From Amorphophallus konjac (lineage: Eukaryota > Streptophyta > Magnoliopsida > Alismatales > Araceae), in NCBI GenBank assembly GCA_022559845.1, contig CM040128.1, positions 72,293,247 through 72,357,246 on the forward strand: a DNA stretch of 64,000 bases. The letters are read 5' to 3'. The notes beneath the pieces are model-generated. The model was not told the origin of the DNA. It searched no databases and saw only the letters and a program-made list of their open reading frames with translations. Position 1 is the first letter of the stretch. Each line of letters starts with the position of its first letter. Below are positions 22,643 to 33,690 of the stretch, one piece after another. The position numbers were made by a program, and so were the translations under genes.

Positions 22643-22650
22643 TATAAAAG
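22643..22650 (+). promoter_or_regulatory. TATA box of LARD-1 left LTR
   Basis: TATAAAAG in GGGGTATAAAAGGCCCC, a textbook core promoter conserved at 41959-41966 in the other LTR. Transcription probably starts near 22675, about 680 bp into the LTR. Confidence 0.75.
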
Positions 22651-22702
22651 GCCCCTTCTCCGCGGCGAAGACAGACATGCAGAGAGATGGAGAGACAGAA
22701 AA

Positions 22703-22742
22703 GAGAAGAAGAAGAAGAAGAAGAAGAAGAAGAAGAAGAAGA
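22703..22742 (+). repeat. (GAA)n microsatellite
   Basis: About 13 AGA/GAA units just downstream of the promoter; shorter and interspersed with GAG units in the right LTR (42020-42048). Confidence 0.85.
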
Positions 22743-23429
22743 GGAGAAGCTCTTGCCTTCCCGTGTTGCTCCGTCACCACCGTCTGAGCGCAGAGAGAAG
22801 AGAGAAGAAAGAAGAAAAGAGAGAAGACTGTGAGCTATGGGAGGGGAAGAGCTAGCGCTTCATTCCCCTCCCCACTGTATCTTGTTTTATTTCTCTCCAA
22901 TACCTTTTTGTTTATCACGATGTATTATCCCCTCTTAGGCTGCTCCCTTTTATAAGAATAAAAAGCTCAGTAGGTGTTCATGTTTTGTGCATGTGCGTCC
23001 CCATATGCTTGCATTCATCGTCATCCAATGTTTTCCCTTCGTTATCTACTGCTGGTTGGCGCAGCAATTTCTCTTCCCTTGCTCATCCTATCGTGGGAGG
23101 CGCCCCTCCCGTTACCTCTCTCTTCTCCAACCCTTCCCTCTGGGAGGGAAAGAGCTCCCCTGGGATAGTAGCCTCAGGGTTCGCTCAATACGATGAGCAG
23201 AACTCCAAGGCTAGGCCCTTGCAAAAAACCCCATCTCCCTAGGTCTCCTTGGTTTCCCGATTCATGCCTCAGTCATCGTCTCCTCAGCCCCATGGGAGAA
23301 ACTCCTCTCTGGTCTGATTTGGACCCTCCAATTATTGGCCTTCGTTAGCCCACTGAGCCCCTGGCTTACCTCTCTCCATGCGTTAACCCGGTGGCCCTGC
23401 CAATTGCTCCTGATCCGGTGAGCCCCAAT

Positions 23430-23730
23430 CTCTTTTGCCCGGCACACTTCTTGGCCCCTGCCTTGGTCGCTACACACCCCTTCCTTTTGGCCTTCGACAG
23501 GCACACTCAGCTGTGTCTTCAACCGGCACACCTCAATCGTGCCCTTCCCGACACACCCTTGCCTGGCCCGTTTATCCGGCACACCCTTCAACTGGCCCAC
23601 CTCAACCGTGCCCTTCCCGGCACACCCTTGCCTTGCCCATTTACCCGGCACACCCTTCGGCCCGTGCCTTGGCCAGCACACCTCCAAGCCTGCCTTAGTT
23701 GGCACACTCTTGGCCTATCTTTACCCGGCG
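23430..23730 (+). repeat. CCGGCACACCC-rich array in LARD-1 LTR
   Basis: Repeated CCGGCACACCCTT motifs with Pro/His-rich apparent translation in all frames. Repeated at 42738-43035. I do not regard the open frames here as genes. Confidence 0.7.
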
Positions 23731-24359
23731 CACCTGGACCCCCTTCTAGTAAGTGAATCCTTAGCCCGTTTCAACCCCATGTTTCTTGCTCGTTGTTTTC
23801 TCCCGGGCTTCCCGAAGTTTCATCAAAGGTGCTACTGCCTCTGGCGCCCACCTCAAATTGTCGAGTTCTGCCACTCCATGTGGGCGTGTTCCCTGTACTT
23901 CCCTTACCATCCGGGTCAAGGGGAGATGCTGCCGAATTTTTGTCAGAATTAGCATAATAAAAAAGGTAATAATAAAAGAAAAGTAACAATGCAAAAAGAA
24001 ACAACAGATAAATAGAATAAACACCAACGAAACGGCTTCGCCAAAACAACAAAGAAACCCCGGAGATCCCGAATAAACTGGACACCCACATCTTTATGAC
24101 GGACTACCAAACATAACCCCGAACATGACTTGCATGAATAAAAGAAAGTTAAATTAAAACCCCACGCCTGCATTTCATGAATAAAAGAAATATTCCTTGC
24201 ATGCATTCCATGAATAAAGTAAAAGAGAGCTCCTCCCATGCGTACTATGAGAGAGAGAAACCTCCCCCAAACAAATCTTGCCTCAGTTGCCTTAACCCCT
24301 CAACCCACAATACCTGGCACACCCTGCCTGCACCGTATCCGGCACACTCCAGCGTCTCC

Positions 24360-24890
24360 TTGTCGGCACGCCCCGTCTCTCTCTTCCTCACTGTCTCTCT
24401 TTCTGTCTCACGGTCTCTCCCTTTTTTTTTCTCTCTCTCTCTCTCCCTCACCGTCTCACCTCCCTCTCCCTTCCTCCTTCTCCCCTCTCTCTCTCTCTCT
24501 GTCTCACCTCCCTCTCTCTCCCTCCGTCTCACCTCCCTCTCCCTTCCTCCGTCTCACCTCCCTCTCTCCCTCACCGTCTCCCCGCTCTCTCTCTCCCTCC
24601 GTCTCACCTCCCTCTCCCATCCTCAGTCTCACCCCCTCTCACTCCCAGCGTCTCACCCTCTCTCTCTCTCCCACCGTCTCGTCTCACCTCTCCCAACGTC
24701 TCACCCTCTCTCACTCCCATCGACTCATCTCTCCCTCTCCCATCGTCTCATCTCTCTCTCTCTCTCCCACCATCTCATTTCTCTCTCTCAGCGCCTCACT
24801 CTCCCTCTCTCCCACCGTCTTATTTCTCTCTCTCTCAGCGTCTCACCCTCCCTCTCTCTCCCTCCGTCTCACCTCACCCCAGCGTCTCCC
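24360..24890 (+). repeat. CT-rich (polypyrimidine) minisatellite
   Basis: Units around CCGTCTCACCTCCCTCTCTC. The right LTR equivalent is 43675-44335. Long Ser/Leu/Pro open frames here arise because the tract has no stop codons. Confidence 0.9.
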
Positions 24891-24895
24891 TCCTC

Positions 24896-25290
24896 AGCCA
24901 TTGCACCAACCTTGTGCTGACCCAGAGCTGCACCGACCCTGGTCTTCTTGTGCACTGACCTTGCCCTCAGGGGCACACTGACTTTGTTGGGCCCCTTATG
25001 CCAGACTTGCACCGACCCAGACCCAGAGCTACACCGACCCTGGTCCTCTTGTGCACTGACCTTGCCCTCAGGGGTGCACTGACTTAGCTGCCCCCCCCTT
25101 TATGGCAGGTTTGCACTGACCCAAGCACAAGTAGGCAAGGATCCTGTCCAAGCCTTGAACTCAAGCTTGCACTGACCTTATCTTAAATGTGCACGGACCC
25201 ATCATTTGCATGAACCTGCACCGACCTCACCCTAACCTGCAAGGACCTTAAACCCAAAACCTGCACAGACCTCATGTGTGCACTGACCCT
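24896..25290 (-). repeat. TGCACYGACC motif array (reverse complement of the Copia-1 motif)
   Basis: About 16 copies of TGCACCGACC/TGCACTGACC and one-base variants. Read on the minus strand this is GGTCRGTGCA, the same core as the Copia-1 LTR motif. The right-LTR copy is 44338-44735. Confidence 0.8.
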
Positions 25291-25311
25291 CCCACACATG
25301 CCCTAAATGCG

Positions 25312-25600
25312 ACAAAATAATAATAATAACAATAAATTCACAAAAAGGGACAAATAATAATAATAATAAATAAAAATATAATAATAGATGATAATAATAA
25401 CAAAAGTCTAAATAAATAAATAAATACATAATAATAATAAAATAGGGAATAATGATAACAAACTCAACAAAAAATAATAAATAGACAACTAATAATAAAA
25501 TAAATAACTAACAATAACTAACTCACCCAAAAAAATATAAAATAACAAAGAAAATAATAAAAATTCAAACAATAATAAAATGATTATAAAAAACCTATAA
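25312..25600 (+). repeat. AT-rich AATAATAA block
   Basis: Simple AATAATAA/AATAAAT sequence; the right-LTR copy is at about 44745-45035. Nothing coding is seen. Confidence 0.85.
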
Positions 25601-26204
25601 TGCAACCTCGCTTCTCGTGACCCGGTGTAAAGGGAATATCAATGCCGCCCTCTCTAAGTCGGGTTCGGATCTCGGGAACCACCCCGATATGGCCGTGATC
25701 CGACATTGTTCTGGGCTGATAGTTCGTCAAACCGGATTCGTTCCATTGGGATTCGTTTCCGCTCTCTCGTTAAAATTATCGTGAACTCGGCATACATGCA
25801 TATGAATTTATTTTCGTCTACGTCGTACCCTCAATACGGACCTTTGTCCGAACATAAAGTGGTCTATGATTGACCGACAAAATCTGAATGGAACGAGAAG
25901 GCTCTCGTCACCCCCGAACCCTTTGCATGGGAATATCAATAAGGCCTTTATGGGTCATGCTTAGACCTCGAATCCACCCCGATCATGGTCATTGTCTGAC
26001 CCACATCCTCAGCTTATAGCCCGCTCCCTCTAAACACATATTGGTTCTGGGATCTGATCCCGAGATATTCCACCGTTGCCCCTTTGGCACCCGAAATATT
26101 GACGATGCCCACGCGAGCCTGACTTCGACCGCGGGGGACCCACCGTAGTATGGTCGCAGTTTGATCTTGCACCGGGCCGACAAACTTTTTGGTTTCTGAC
26201 CGCT

Positions 26205-26375
26205 CTAACCGGGATTTAACCGAATGTTTCTCATTCTTTTGAACAATAAATTTGTCGTACCCCGGCATACATGTGCTCCTGCTTTTCGATCGCTCTAACC
26301 AAGAATTAACCGAATGTTTCTCATCCCCCTGAATAATAAATTTGACGTGCCCCGGCATAAAGATGCTCCGGCTGT
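26205..26375 (+). repeat. Tandem duplication, about 84-bp unit, in LARD-1 LTR
   Basis: Two copies containing CGCTCTAACC, TTAACCGAATGTTTCTC, AATAAATTTG and CCCCGGCATA in the same order. Also present at 45643-45815. Confidence 0.8.
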
Positions 26376-26792
26376 CTCGTGACGATTATGATATTCTAAA
26401 ACTGGACATTCGTCCGAATATTGCATGGTCTCCCTGAATGACCAACATGTTCTGAATGCTTGCTTCCCTAGACATAGGGCTGTCCGATTGATTCGAGGTC
26501 GTTACCGTCTTGCTTCTCTCGATATAATATCTAGGCCATGAGGCCCTGATTCCCGGCGATTAATCAAGGGTGCTCCCCTCCCCGAGGGGATGTAAATGAC
26601 GATGTGACCTTTATGGCGTGGCGGGTTTTAGTCCCGACACGAACCACACAATCGTCTGGCTAAGTTAGATCGAGCGCACCATGGGCTTCCTCGAAGCCCA
26701 AATAAATTGTCACTCTGTGACTGGCACGCCCACGCACTTAATAAACCTAATAAAATGAATACTCCACGATTTTAATAAAAAGTGTGTCCATA

Positions 26793-27514
26793 AGTATGGC
26801 ATGCCCGGTAGGACCTAAACCACCCTTCATCTCTTCGCATGGATTCAGGGCCTCATGGCCTCCTAATAAATGATGTTTGTCTGCTTTGATGAATTGCAGA
26901 TGCTGTCTTTGTCAGCCCTATGGGGAGGAAAGCCGGACTAGGTGAAATTGTCTTTGTGGCCTCGAAGATGCTACTCCGAGGCACCTGTAGCTTCCAGGGA
27001 TCATGAAGGTCGCTGGAGAAAGAGAAAGAAAGAAGAAGGGAAGGGAGATTAACCACCCCCCCATCCCTAAGAAGAAGAAAAGGAGAAAAGAAGAAAAGAA
27101 GAAAAGAAAGAAGCAAAAAAAGAGAAGAGAGAGAAGTGGCGAGAGAGGGTTGTACGGCCATATCCGTCGACACCCGTGCTGAACAAAGATTACCACTGTG
27201 GGATTGACGTGGTGGAGCAAACCACTCATCCCCTCCCTGAGGGGGTGAGCGCTCTCCTGTGCACCTACCTTGGTCTATTACACACAAAAAAAGAAGAGAA
27301 GAAAAGAAAGGACAAAAAAAAATGGCAAGCATCACCGACCAAAAGGATAAGAAGAAGGTTGGCATCCCGCCCGACTCTGGGAGGGTCCAAGTCCGGGGTG
27401 CAATGCTCTGGTCCGTTCCACCTTTCTACTGCCTCTAGCCGGCATAAGACGGTCTCTCGAGTGGCTATTAGAAGATCCAACAAGTCACAACTGTAGCTCG
27501 ATGAATACCTGCCC
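26793..27514 (+). other. LARD-1 leader region
   Basis: Follows the left LTR. A GGCATGCCCGGTAGGACC sequence at about 26798-26815 sits where a primer site should be, but I cannot match it to a tRNA. A GA/AAG-rich stretch covers 27010-27145. No gene seen. Confidence 0.5.
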
Positions 27515-30240
27515 GCTGTGGGGGATACTTTTATAGCAATGAGGCCAAGCACGGCCACCACTCCTGAAGAGAGCATGCATATACCCCGCCATGGGAGATA
27601 AGAAGAAGTAATATACCTCGCCATGGGGGATAAGAGGCAAGAAAGAATACACCCCGCTCGTGGGGGCACATGAAGAGAATACACCCCCACTCGGGGGGCA
27701 CGTGAGAAGAATCTACCCTGACCTGGGGGCATAAGAAGAAATAGAGTTGCACCCCGTCTTAGGGACATTTGAAGAAGAAATGTACCCCGCCATGGGGGCA
27801 TATGAAGCAAAAGAAACACACCCCGCATGGGGGGCATGAAAATAAGAAGCTGCACCCTGTTCTGGGGGCATATGAAGCAAAAGAAACACACCCCGCACGG
27901 GGGGCATGAAAATAAGAAGCCGCACCCTATTCCGGGGGCATTTGAAGAAGAAACACACCCCGCATGGGGGAGCATGAAAACAAGAAGTTACACCCCGCCT
28001 GGGGGCATAGAAGCCATAAAGAATATACCCCCGTCCTGGGGGTACATGAAGAGAGTCCACCCCGACTCGGGGGCACATAAGGCAAAAGTTACACCCTGAC
28101 TTATGGGCATTTTGACGAAGAATCTACCCCGACCTGGGGGCATAAGAAGAAACAGAGTTCCACCCCGACCTCGGGGCATAAAGAGCAAAAGAAGACACCC
28201 TGGCTTAGGGGCTTTCAAAAGAAGAAACATACCCCGCTCTAGGGCATAAGAAGCAGCAAAATCTACCCCCGCCATGGGGGCATAAAAAGAAACATACCCC
28301 GCTCTGGGGTATAAGAAGCAGCAGGATCCACCCCCGCCATGGGGGTATAAGAAGCAGCATACACCCCGACCTGGGGGCACAACAAGCAACAGAGTTACAC
28401 CCTGGTCTAGGGGCACATAAAGAGAAATATATCCCGCCATAGGGATGTATAAAAGAAAAGAGAGCAAGAATACACCCCGCTCTTCGGGCACAGAAGCAAA
28501 GAGACATACATCCTGACCTTGGAGCATATGAAGAAAGGTATATCCCGCCTAAGGGGCATTTGAAGAAGCAACTTACCCCGCCATGGGGGCATAGAGGCCA
28601 TGAAGAATTCACCCCGGCTTAGTGGTATTCAAAAAAATCTACCCCGGTTTAGGGGCACTTGAAGAAGAACTACACCCCGGTTCAGGGGCACAAGAAGCAT
28701 AAGACACACCCCGGCTAAGGGGCATATGAAGAGAAGTATACCCCGCTCTGGAGCAAGCAGCAGAATCCACCCCCGCCATGGGGACATAAGAAGTAACATA
28801 TCCCATCACGGGGGTATTCGAAGAAATTTTTTTATCCCGGTGTAGAGGCCCACTTGAAGAAGAACTACACCCCGACCTGGGGGCATGAGAAGCTCTGCCT
28901 AGGGGCACACAAAGAAAGAGGCGCACCCCGACTTAGGGGCATTTGAAGAAGAAACATACCCCGCCATGGGGGCATATGGGGAAAAGAATAAACACTGCCT
29001 TGGGGGGCACCAGAAGCAGAAGAACTCACCCCAGCCCAGGGGGCACACGAAGAAAGAAATGCACGCCCTGTCTTGGGTGCGTGAAAAGTGAAACACATCC
29101 CGGCCTGGGGGTATACAAAGAAAGAAACACACTCCGCCCGGGGTGCACAAGAAGTGAATACACCTCGCGTGGGGGCACAGAAGCAAAGATGCAGAATCCA
29201 CCTCGGCCTGGGGACATAAGAAGCATGAAGTTACACCCCGACTGCGGGGTACGTAAAGAAGAAACCCATCCTGCCTTGGGTGCACAGGAAGCCAGAAACA
29301 CATCCCATATGGGGGCATACGAAACAAAAAGAAAGGATGCACACCCCGCCATGGGGGCACACGAAGAAAGAAACACCCTCCGCCTTGGGCGCATAAGAAG
29401 CAGAAAAGTCTACACCCCGAGCTAGGGGAAATATAAAGAAAGAAACTGCACCCCGCTCCGGGGGACATATGAAGAGAAATACGCCTTGTCTTGAGGGGTA
29501 GAAGAAGTAGAATCCACCCTGGTCTGGGGGCATGAGAAGCAAAAGATACACCCGGTGCCGGGGGCATATGAAAGGAAATATACCTAGCCCTGGGAGGGCG
29601 CAAGAACTAGAGGAATTCACCCCGATATGGGGGGCATAAGAAGCAAGAATCCACCCCAGCTAAGGGACATGAGAAGCAAGAAGTTATACATCGAGGTTGG
29701 GGGATAAAAAAACCAACAACAACACATCCTGTCTTGGGTGCACCGGAAGCTAAACACGCCCCGCATGGGGGTATGGGAGACAAAGCTTCGCCCCGGCCTA
29801 GGTGCATAAGAAACAAAGAACACACCCCCGCTTCAGGGGCATTTGAAGAGGAAACATACAGCCTGCATGGGGGCATAGAAGCCATAAAAGAATACACCCC
29901 CGCTCTAGGGGCAGTTGAAGAAGAAACATACACCCTGCCTAGGGGCATAGAAGCCATAAAAGAATACACCCCAGCTTAGGGGTACTTAAGGAAGAAATAT
30001 ACCCCGATATGCATGGAAGCCACGGAGAATTCACCCCGGCTTAGGGGTATTCAAAAAACCTACCCCAGTTTAGGGGCATTGGAGGAAGAACTACACCCCG
30101 CGATGGGGGCATGAGAGGCAAAGACTATACCCTGCCTAGGGGCATTCAAAGAGAAACATACCCCGCTCCGGGGCATAAGAAACAAGAATTCACACCCCAT
30201 CTCCGGGGCCTAGAAGCCACGAGAGATACACCCCGTGATG
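27515..30240 (+). repeat. CACCCCG...GGGGGCATAAGAAG minisatellite, 2.7 kb
   Basis: Dozens of diverged units of roughly 35-45 bp. Each has a CACCCCG half, a few bases, and a CGGGG/TGGGGGCAT half, then an A/G-rich spacer (AAGAAGAA). The C-run and G-run pair, so each unit could form a small hairpin. Minus-strand frames appear as Cys/Pro/Gly/Phe repeats of 100-230 residues, but all frames look similar and unit lengths drift, so I do not call genes. Confidence 0.9.
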
Positions 30241-33039
30241 CGGGACAGACACGGGAGACGACACTATATGGTGCCACCCTCGGACTCTAGATGAACACAC
30301 GACCAGCAACACACACCAGGGAGACACTAAGCCCGACACTACGAGCTCCTAGTGGCGAAACGTCGCTAACAGAAGTGGAAGCTCACTCGTCGTCCCAAGT
30401 GAGGGAAAGCGCAGACCGTGCGCGGTTAAGGAACCGGGGAGGTCAAGGGTAGTCCGACTCAACTTCCGGACTCGGATCGAGTCACGGGACGGGTCACTCT
30501 CGCTCTCACAGCGGTGACATGGACACACGGGCTAGTACCTACACTCTTGGCAGCGGCAAAAGACCATATACAAGCTAAGAAAATGAACGCCAAGAGGTTC
30601 GGACCATTACCTCCACGCACCCGGCGTGGCGAAGACAACCCCGGCCGAATTACGGACTCCCGGTTAACAATGATTACAGCAATACACTAAGTCGACTCAC
30701 TCCACGCAGGGAGGTAAAAGGTCACATGTGGGGTCCGGGAATCACGCAACTCGGGTTGACGGGCAGCATCTTGATGTCGCCCGGCGGTGCCGAACTCCGC
30801 GTTTTCGTGCTTTCCGAACGGCGGCTTCTACGGGCCCGCGGGGCCCACTGACGGCGCTGTCCTCCGGATCTACGGGGGTGGGACCCACTGTGATGGGGAC
30901 CCCTGGTGGCGCACCTCCACGGACAGTGGTCGATCAGGAACACCGATCGGGGGTCGATCGGCCCCGATTCCCAACTCTTGAACTAATAACCCACGGATTT
31001 TGGTTGCTGTCTTCCGGCGCGCGCTCCGGCGAAAACGGCCGCTGCGATCAATCCCGACGTCGGATCGGGACGCATGAGCTATCGTTGGAAAGCTCTCTTC
31101 AAATGCTTCAATCCAAACCCAGAGACATCTGCTGGATCTGGTCGGATCAGAACTTTATTGAATTTACAAGTCCCTATCATACAGTAATCGAAATCTCAGA
31201 TCTATAGGGCACTTGTCTGAGAACCACCATTGACTGCCTCGTAAACCTCCGATTCAGCTCTTGAGCTCTTCTTAGGAGTTGTAGGGAATCAAACCATGGA
31301 ATGTGGACTATTTTTAGAATTTGATTTGGAGGTGGCTGTGATTTATTATGATTTTGTGGGTGACTGGTGTTCGGATCTGGGAACAGGTGGACAGAACTAT
31401 AGATGGGTCTGATAACGATTTTTAGAAAATATGAGATGGGCCAATCAAAAATTGAGAAAAATTGTGGATGAAGGGGTGGATGGATGGAGCCCCCAGTAAA
31501 ATTGGGCGAACTAACAGAATTCAAAAAGTGGCTCTAAGACATGAAACTCAGGACAGAGGTGAACCTGGACAGAACTCTGGCAGAACCAAAATGGAAGAGT
31601 GGACGAAAATCAAAAATTATCAAACATGATCTGAATGCTGGCCTGATTGTTTTGGGTGGAGAGGAACATCCCAGGAACAACGCCTCCAAATTTGGTAGCC
31701 AAATGAGCTCAGAAAAGGCCTGTGAATTTCGAACAAGCTGCTGTGGTACTGCGCAGGCAGAACTCCGTTGATGGCGTTGGCGATGCGGTAGCGGCTCGTG
31801 GCGGCGGCGGCGATTGTCGGAACCAATACACGAAGAGTCACACCTCAGAATGGAAGCCTTCACAGCATCCAAGGGGGAGAGGGAGAGGAGAAGGGGGCGC
31901 ACCAAGCTGGAGCTCCAAGAATTACTTTGATTCAAATGGCATTAATTCTTCCAAAATGGAAAATACAAGCTTAAATAGGTTACATCTCACATCCATCCAC
32001 AACCGTAGGATATAGGAGTGGGAGATGAAGGGCTGGGATGGCATGAGACACACACACACAAAAATAAATAAAAAATAAGGGGAGGGGGGCGGCCTATTGA
32101 CTATGGTGGCAAGGGGGGACAAGTTGGTAGCCACCTTGGACTTTGAAGTCCACTTGTCTCCCATGTGCCTTTTACCATTCAAACTTCTAGATGCCTCCAT
32201 TTGACATGTTGACTGACCCCACATGGGGCCCATGGGCTGAGGTGGCTGTTTCGACCGTCTTTTCCTTCTTTTCTTTTCGTTGGTATTTTTCATTCATTTA
32301 TTTCGTGGGTCGATCAATCAATTGACTAACTAGTAATCAACTGACTGATTGACGACACGGGCGTGCCAGTCACATGAGTGACGATTTATGATGCGCTCAT
32401 TCTGACCCTTATCGGGCGAGAGTGAGGTTCGGTCGGGACCAGCAGTCCGCCATACCGTAAAGGCTATGGCGTTAATTACATCCCCCACGAGGAGGGAACA
32501 CCTTTGATTAGTTGCCGAGATAGCGGGCTGTCGAAGCCGGAATAAAAGATACAGAGCATGCGAACAATCATGCAAGATGTCATGACCGAATACGCAGGGT
32601 TTATTGAGGTGGGGCCTGGTACATGGCGGAGTACTTAGGCCCGAAAGCCGCCTTCACGCGTGACAAGGTTTCCGGTCAGGCATAACCCGGCCTTCTGACA
32701 ATGTCATTTGATATACCAAGGGTGCACCCACTCGGGCATACATTAATGAGACACGAATGCTTGGGCCAAATCATGATGCCAAAGATTCGAGACATATCAA
32801 TTCAAGCTTGAAAAGCTAGTTTATTCAATTTATTCAATCAAAGAGCTTATGAAATTCCATGATTAGTATGAGAAATCATCCCATGAATAGGAAAAAGGAT
32901 TAGAATTATGCGATGACACGACTCGGAACGAAACCGGTGCAGTGCATGCGAAGAAACGGGTTGGAATGGTTAAAACGGCGCCCTGAAACGTAGGTAAAAG
33001 GGGTTAAAACGGCGCGGTCAAACGTAGGTAAAAGGGGGA
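30241..33039 (+). other. LARD-1 internal non-repetitive stretch
   Basis: Unique-looking sequence, GC-rich to about 31080 and mixed after that. Several open frames of 60-160 codons exist on both strands (for example 30728-31207 and 31922-32293), but none shows a domain, a start context or a codon pattern I trust. I see no gene. Confidence 0.5.
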
Positions 33040-33170
33040 AAAGCCGTTAAAACGGCGCGGTGGAAGGTAGGGGCGCGCCGGGGAGGGCGCGCCGGATAGG
33101 GCACGCCGGATAGGGCGCGCCGCTTTAGGCCGCGCCGTTTTAACGCGTGATCGCGCCGTTTTAGCCCGAT
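33040..33170. repeat. GGCGCGCC / GCCGTTTTAAC palindrome-rich patch
   Basis: Several GGGCGCGCCGG units and CGCCGTTTTAACG segments within 130 bp, unusually rich in CpG. A second patch is at 34715-34875. Confidence 0.8.
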
Positions 33171-33483
33171 TTCGCGGAAACCGAGATTCTGTTGATTTAT
33201 TTATGGATTTTATTAGATTATTTTGGGGGTTTTGAGGACTTTATTGAATTAATTATTCATTGGATCGGTCCCAAACCGTTCAAAGCCAAGTCACGGGTTC
33301 GCGCGAGGTTCACACTCGAGCGCAGCAATTGCTCCGAGTTTACACTCGTTTGAGCCAAAATTTCGGCAGCATCTCCCCATCCTAAAGGATTTGTCGGGGA
33401 GAAGCGGAGGATGCTCACGTGGCGGAGCAAACCCCTAAATGCCGGGTAGCACAACGGCGGCCGGCGAAGACCCGGACGGAAAG

Positions 33484-33690
33484 GGAGAACCCCGAGGCAT
33501 AGCCTGCTAGGGGCACCGAATCCGTGGGTAACAGTGAGTGAGTGAGACGACTCATTTCTGGGAGCGAAAACCCCGAGGGCTAGCCTACGAGGGGCACGCG
33601 ACCCGAGTCATCACAACACCCGAATCGGGACGACCGAGATGGGAGGGAAACCCCGAGGCAAGCCTACAAGGGGCACCCGACCCACGGTCA
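33484..33690 (+). repeat. Short tandem repeat with CCCCGAGGC...GGGGCAC core
   Basis: Three units of about 70-85 bp, each with AACCCCGAGGC, AGCCT and AGGGGCAC followed by an ACCC-type tail. Confidence 0.65.

Larger units (their letters stand above)
21991..26792 (+). repeat. LARD-1 left LTR
   Basis: Internal order: a GCGGCACAC-type motif array (about 22105-22440), a GC-rich core promoter with TATA box (22643), a (GAA)n tract (22703-22742), a unique region, a second GGCACACCC-rich stretch (23430-23730), a CT-rich minisatellite (24360-24890), a TGCACYGACC array (24896-25290), an AT-rich block (25312-25600), and a final 1.2 kb of apparently unique sequence with an internal tandem duplication near 26205-26375. 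The outermost right bases read TCCATA where the right LTR has TCCACA, one substitution. Open frames in the low-complexity parts are by-products of repeats. Confidence 0.87.

Noticed and set aside
24177..24981. Ser/Leu/Pro-rich open frames of about 247 codons (and similar ones at 43477-44420)
   Set aside because: They lie in CT-rich low-complexity DNA that lacks stop codons in all three frames on one strand.
27265..29969. Series of Cys/Pro/Gly-rich minus-strand open frames of 100-236 codons
   Set aside because: They are read through the CACCCCG minisatellite; overlapping frames give near-identical composition and units vary in length.
30728..31207. 159-codon frame in the LARD-1 interior as a captured host gene
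   Set aside because: No recognisable domain, GC-rich composition favours open frames on both strands, and there is no exon structure or homology I can identify.
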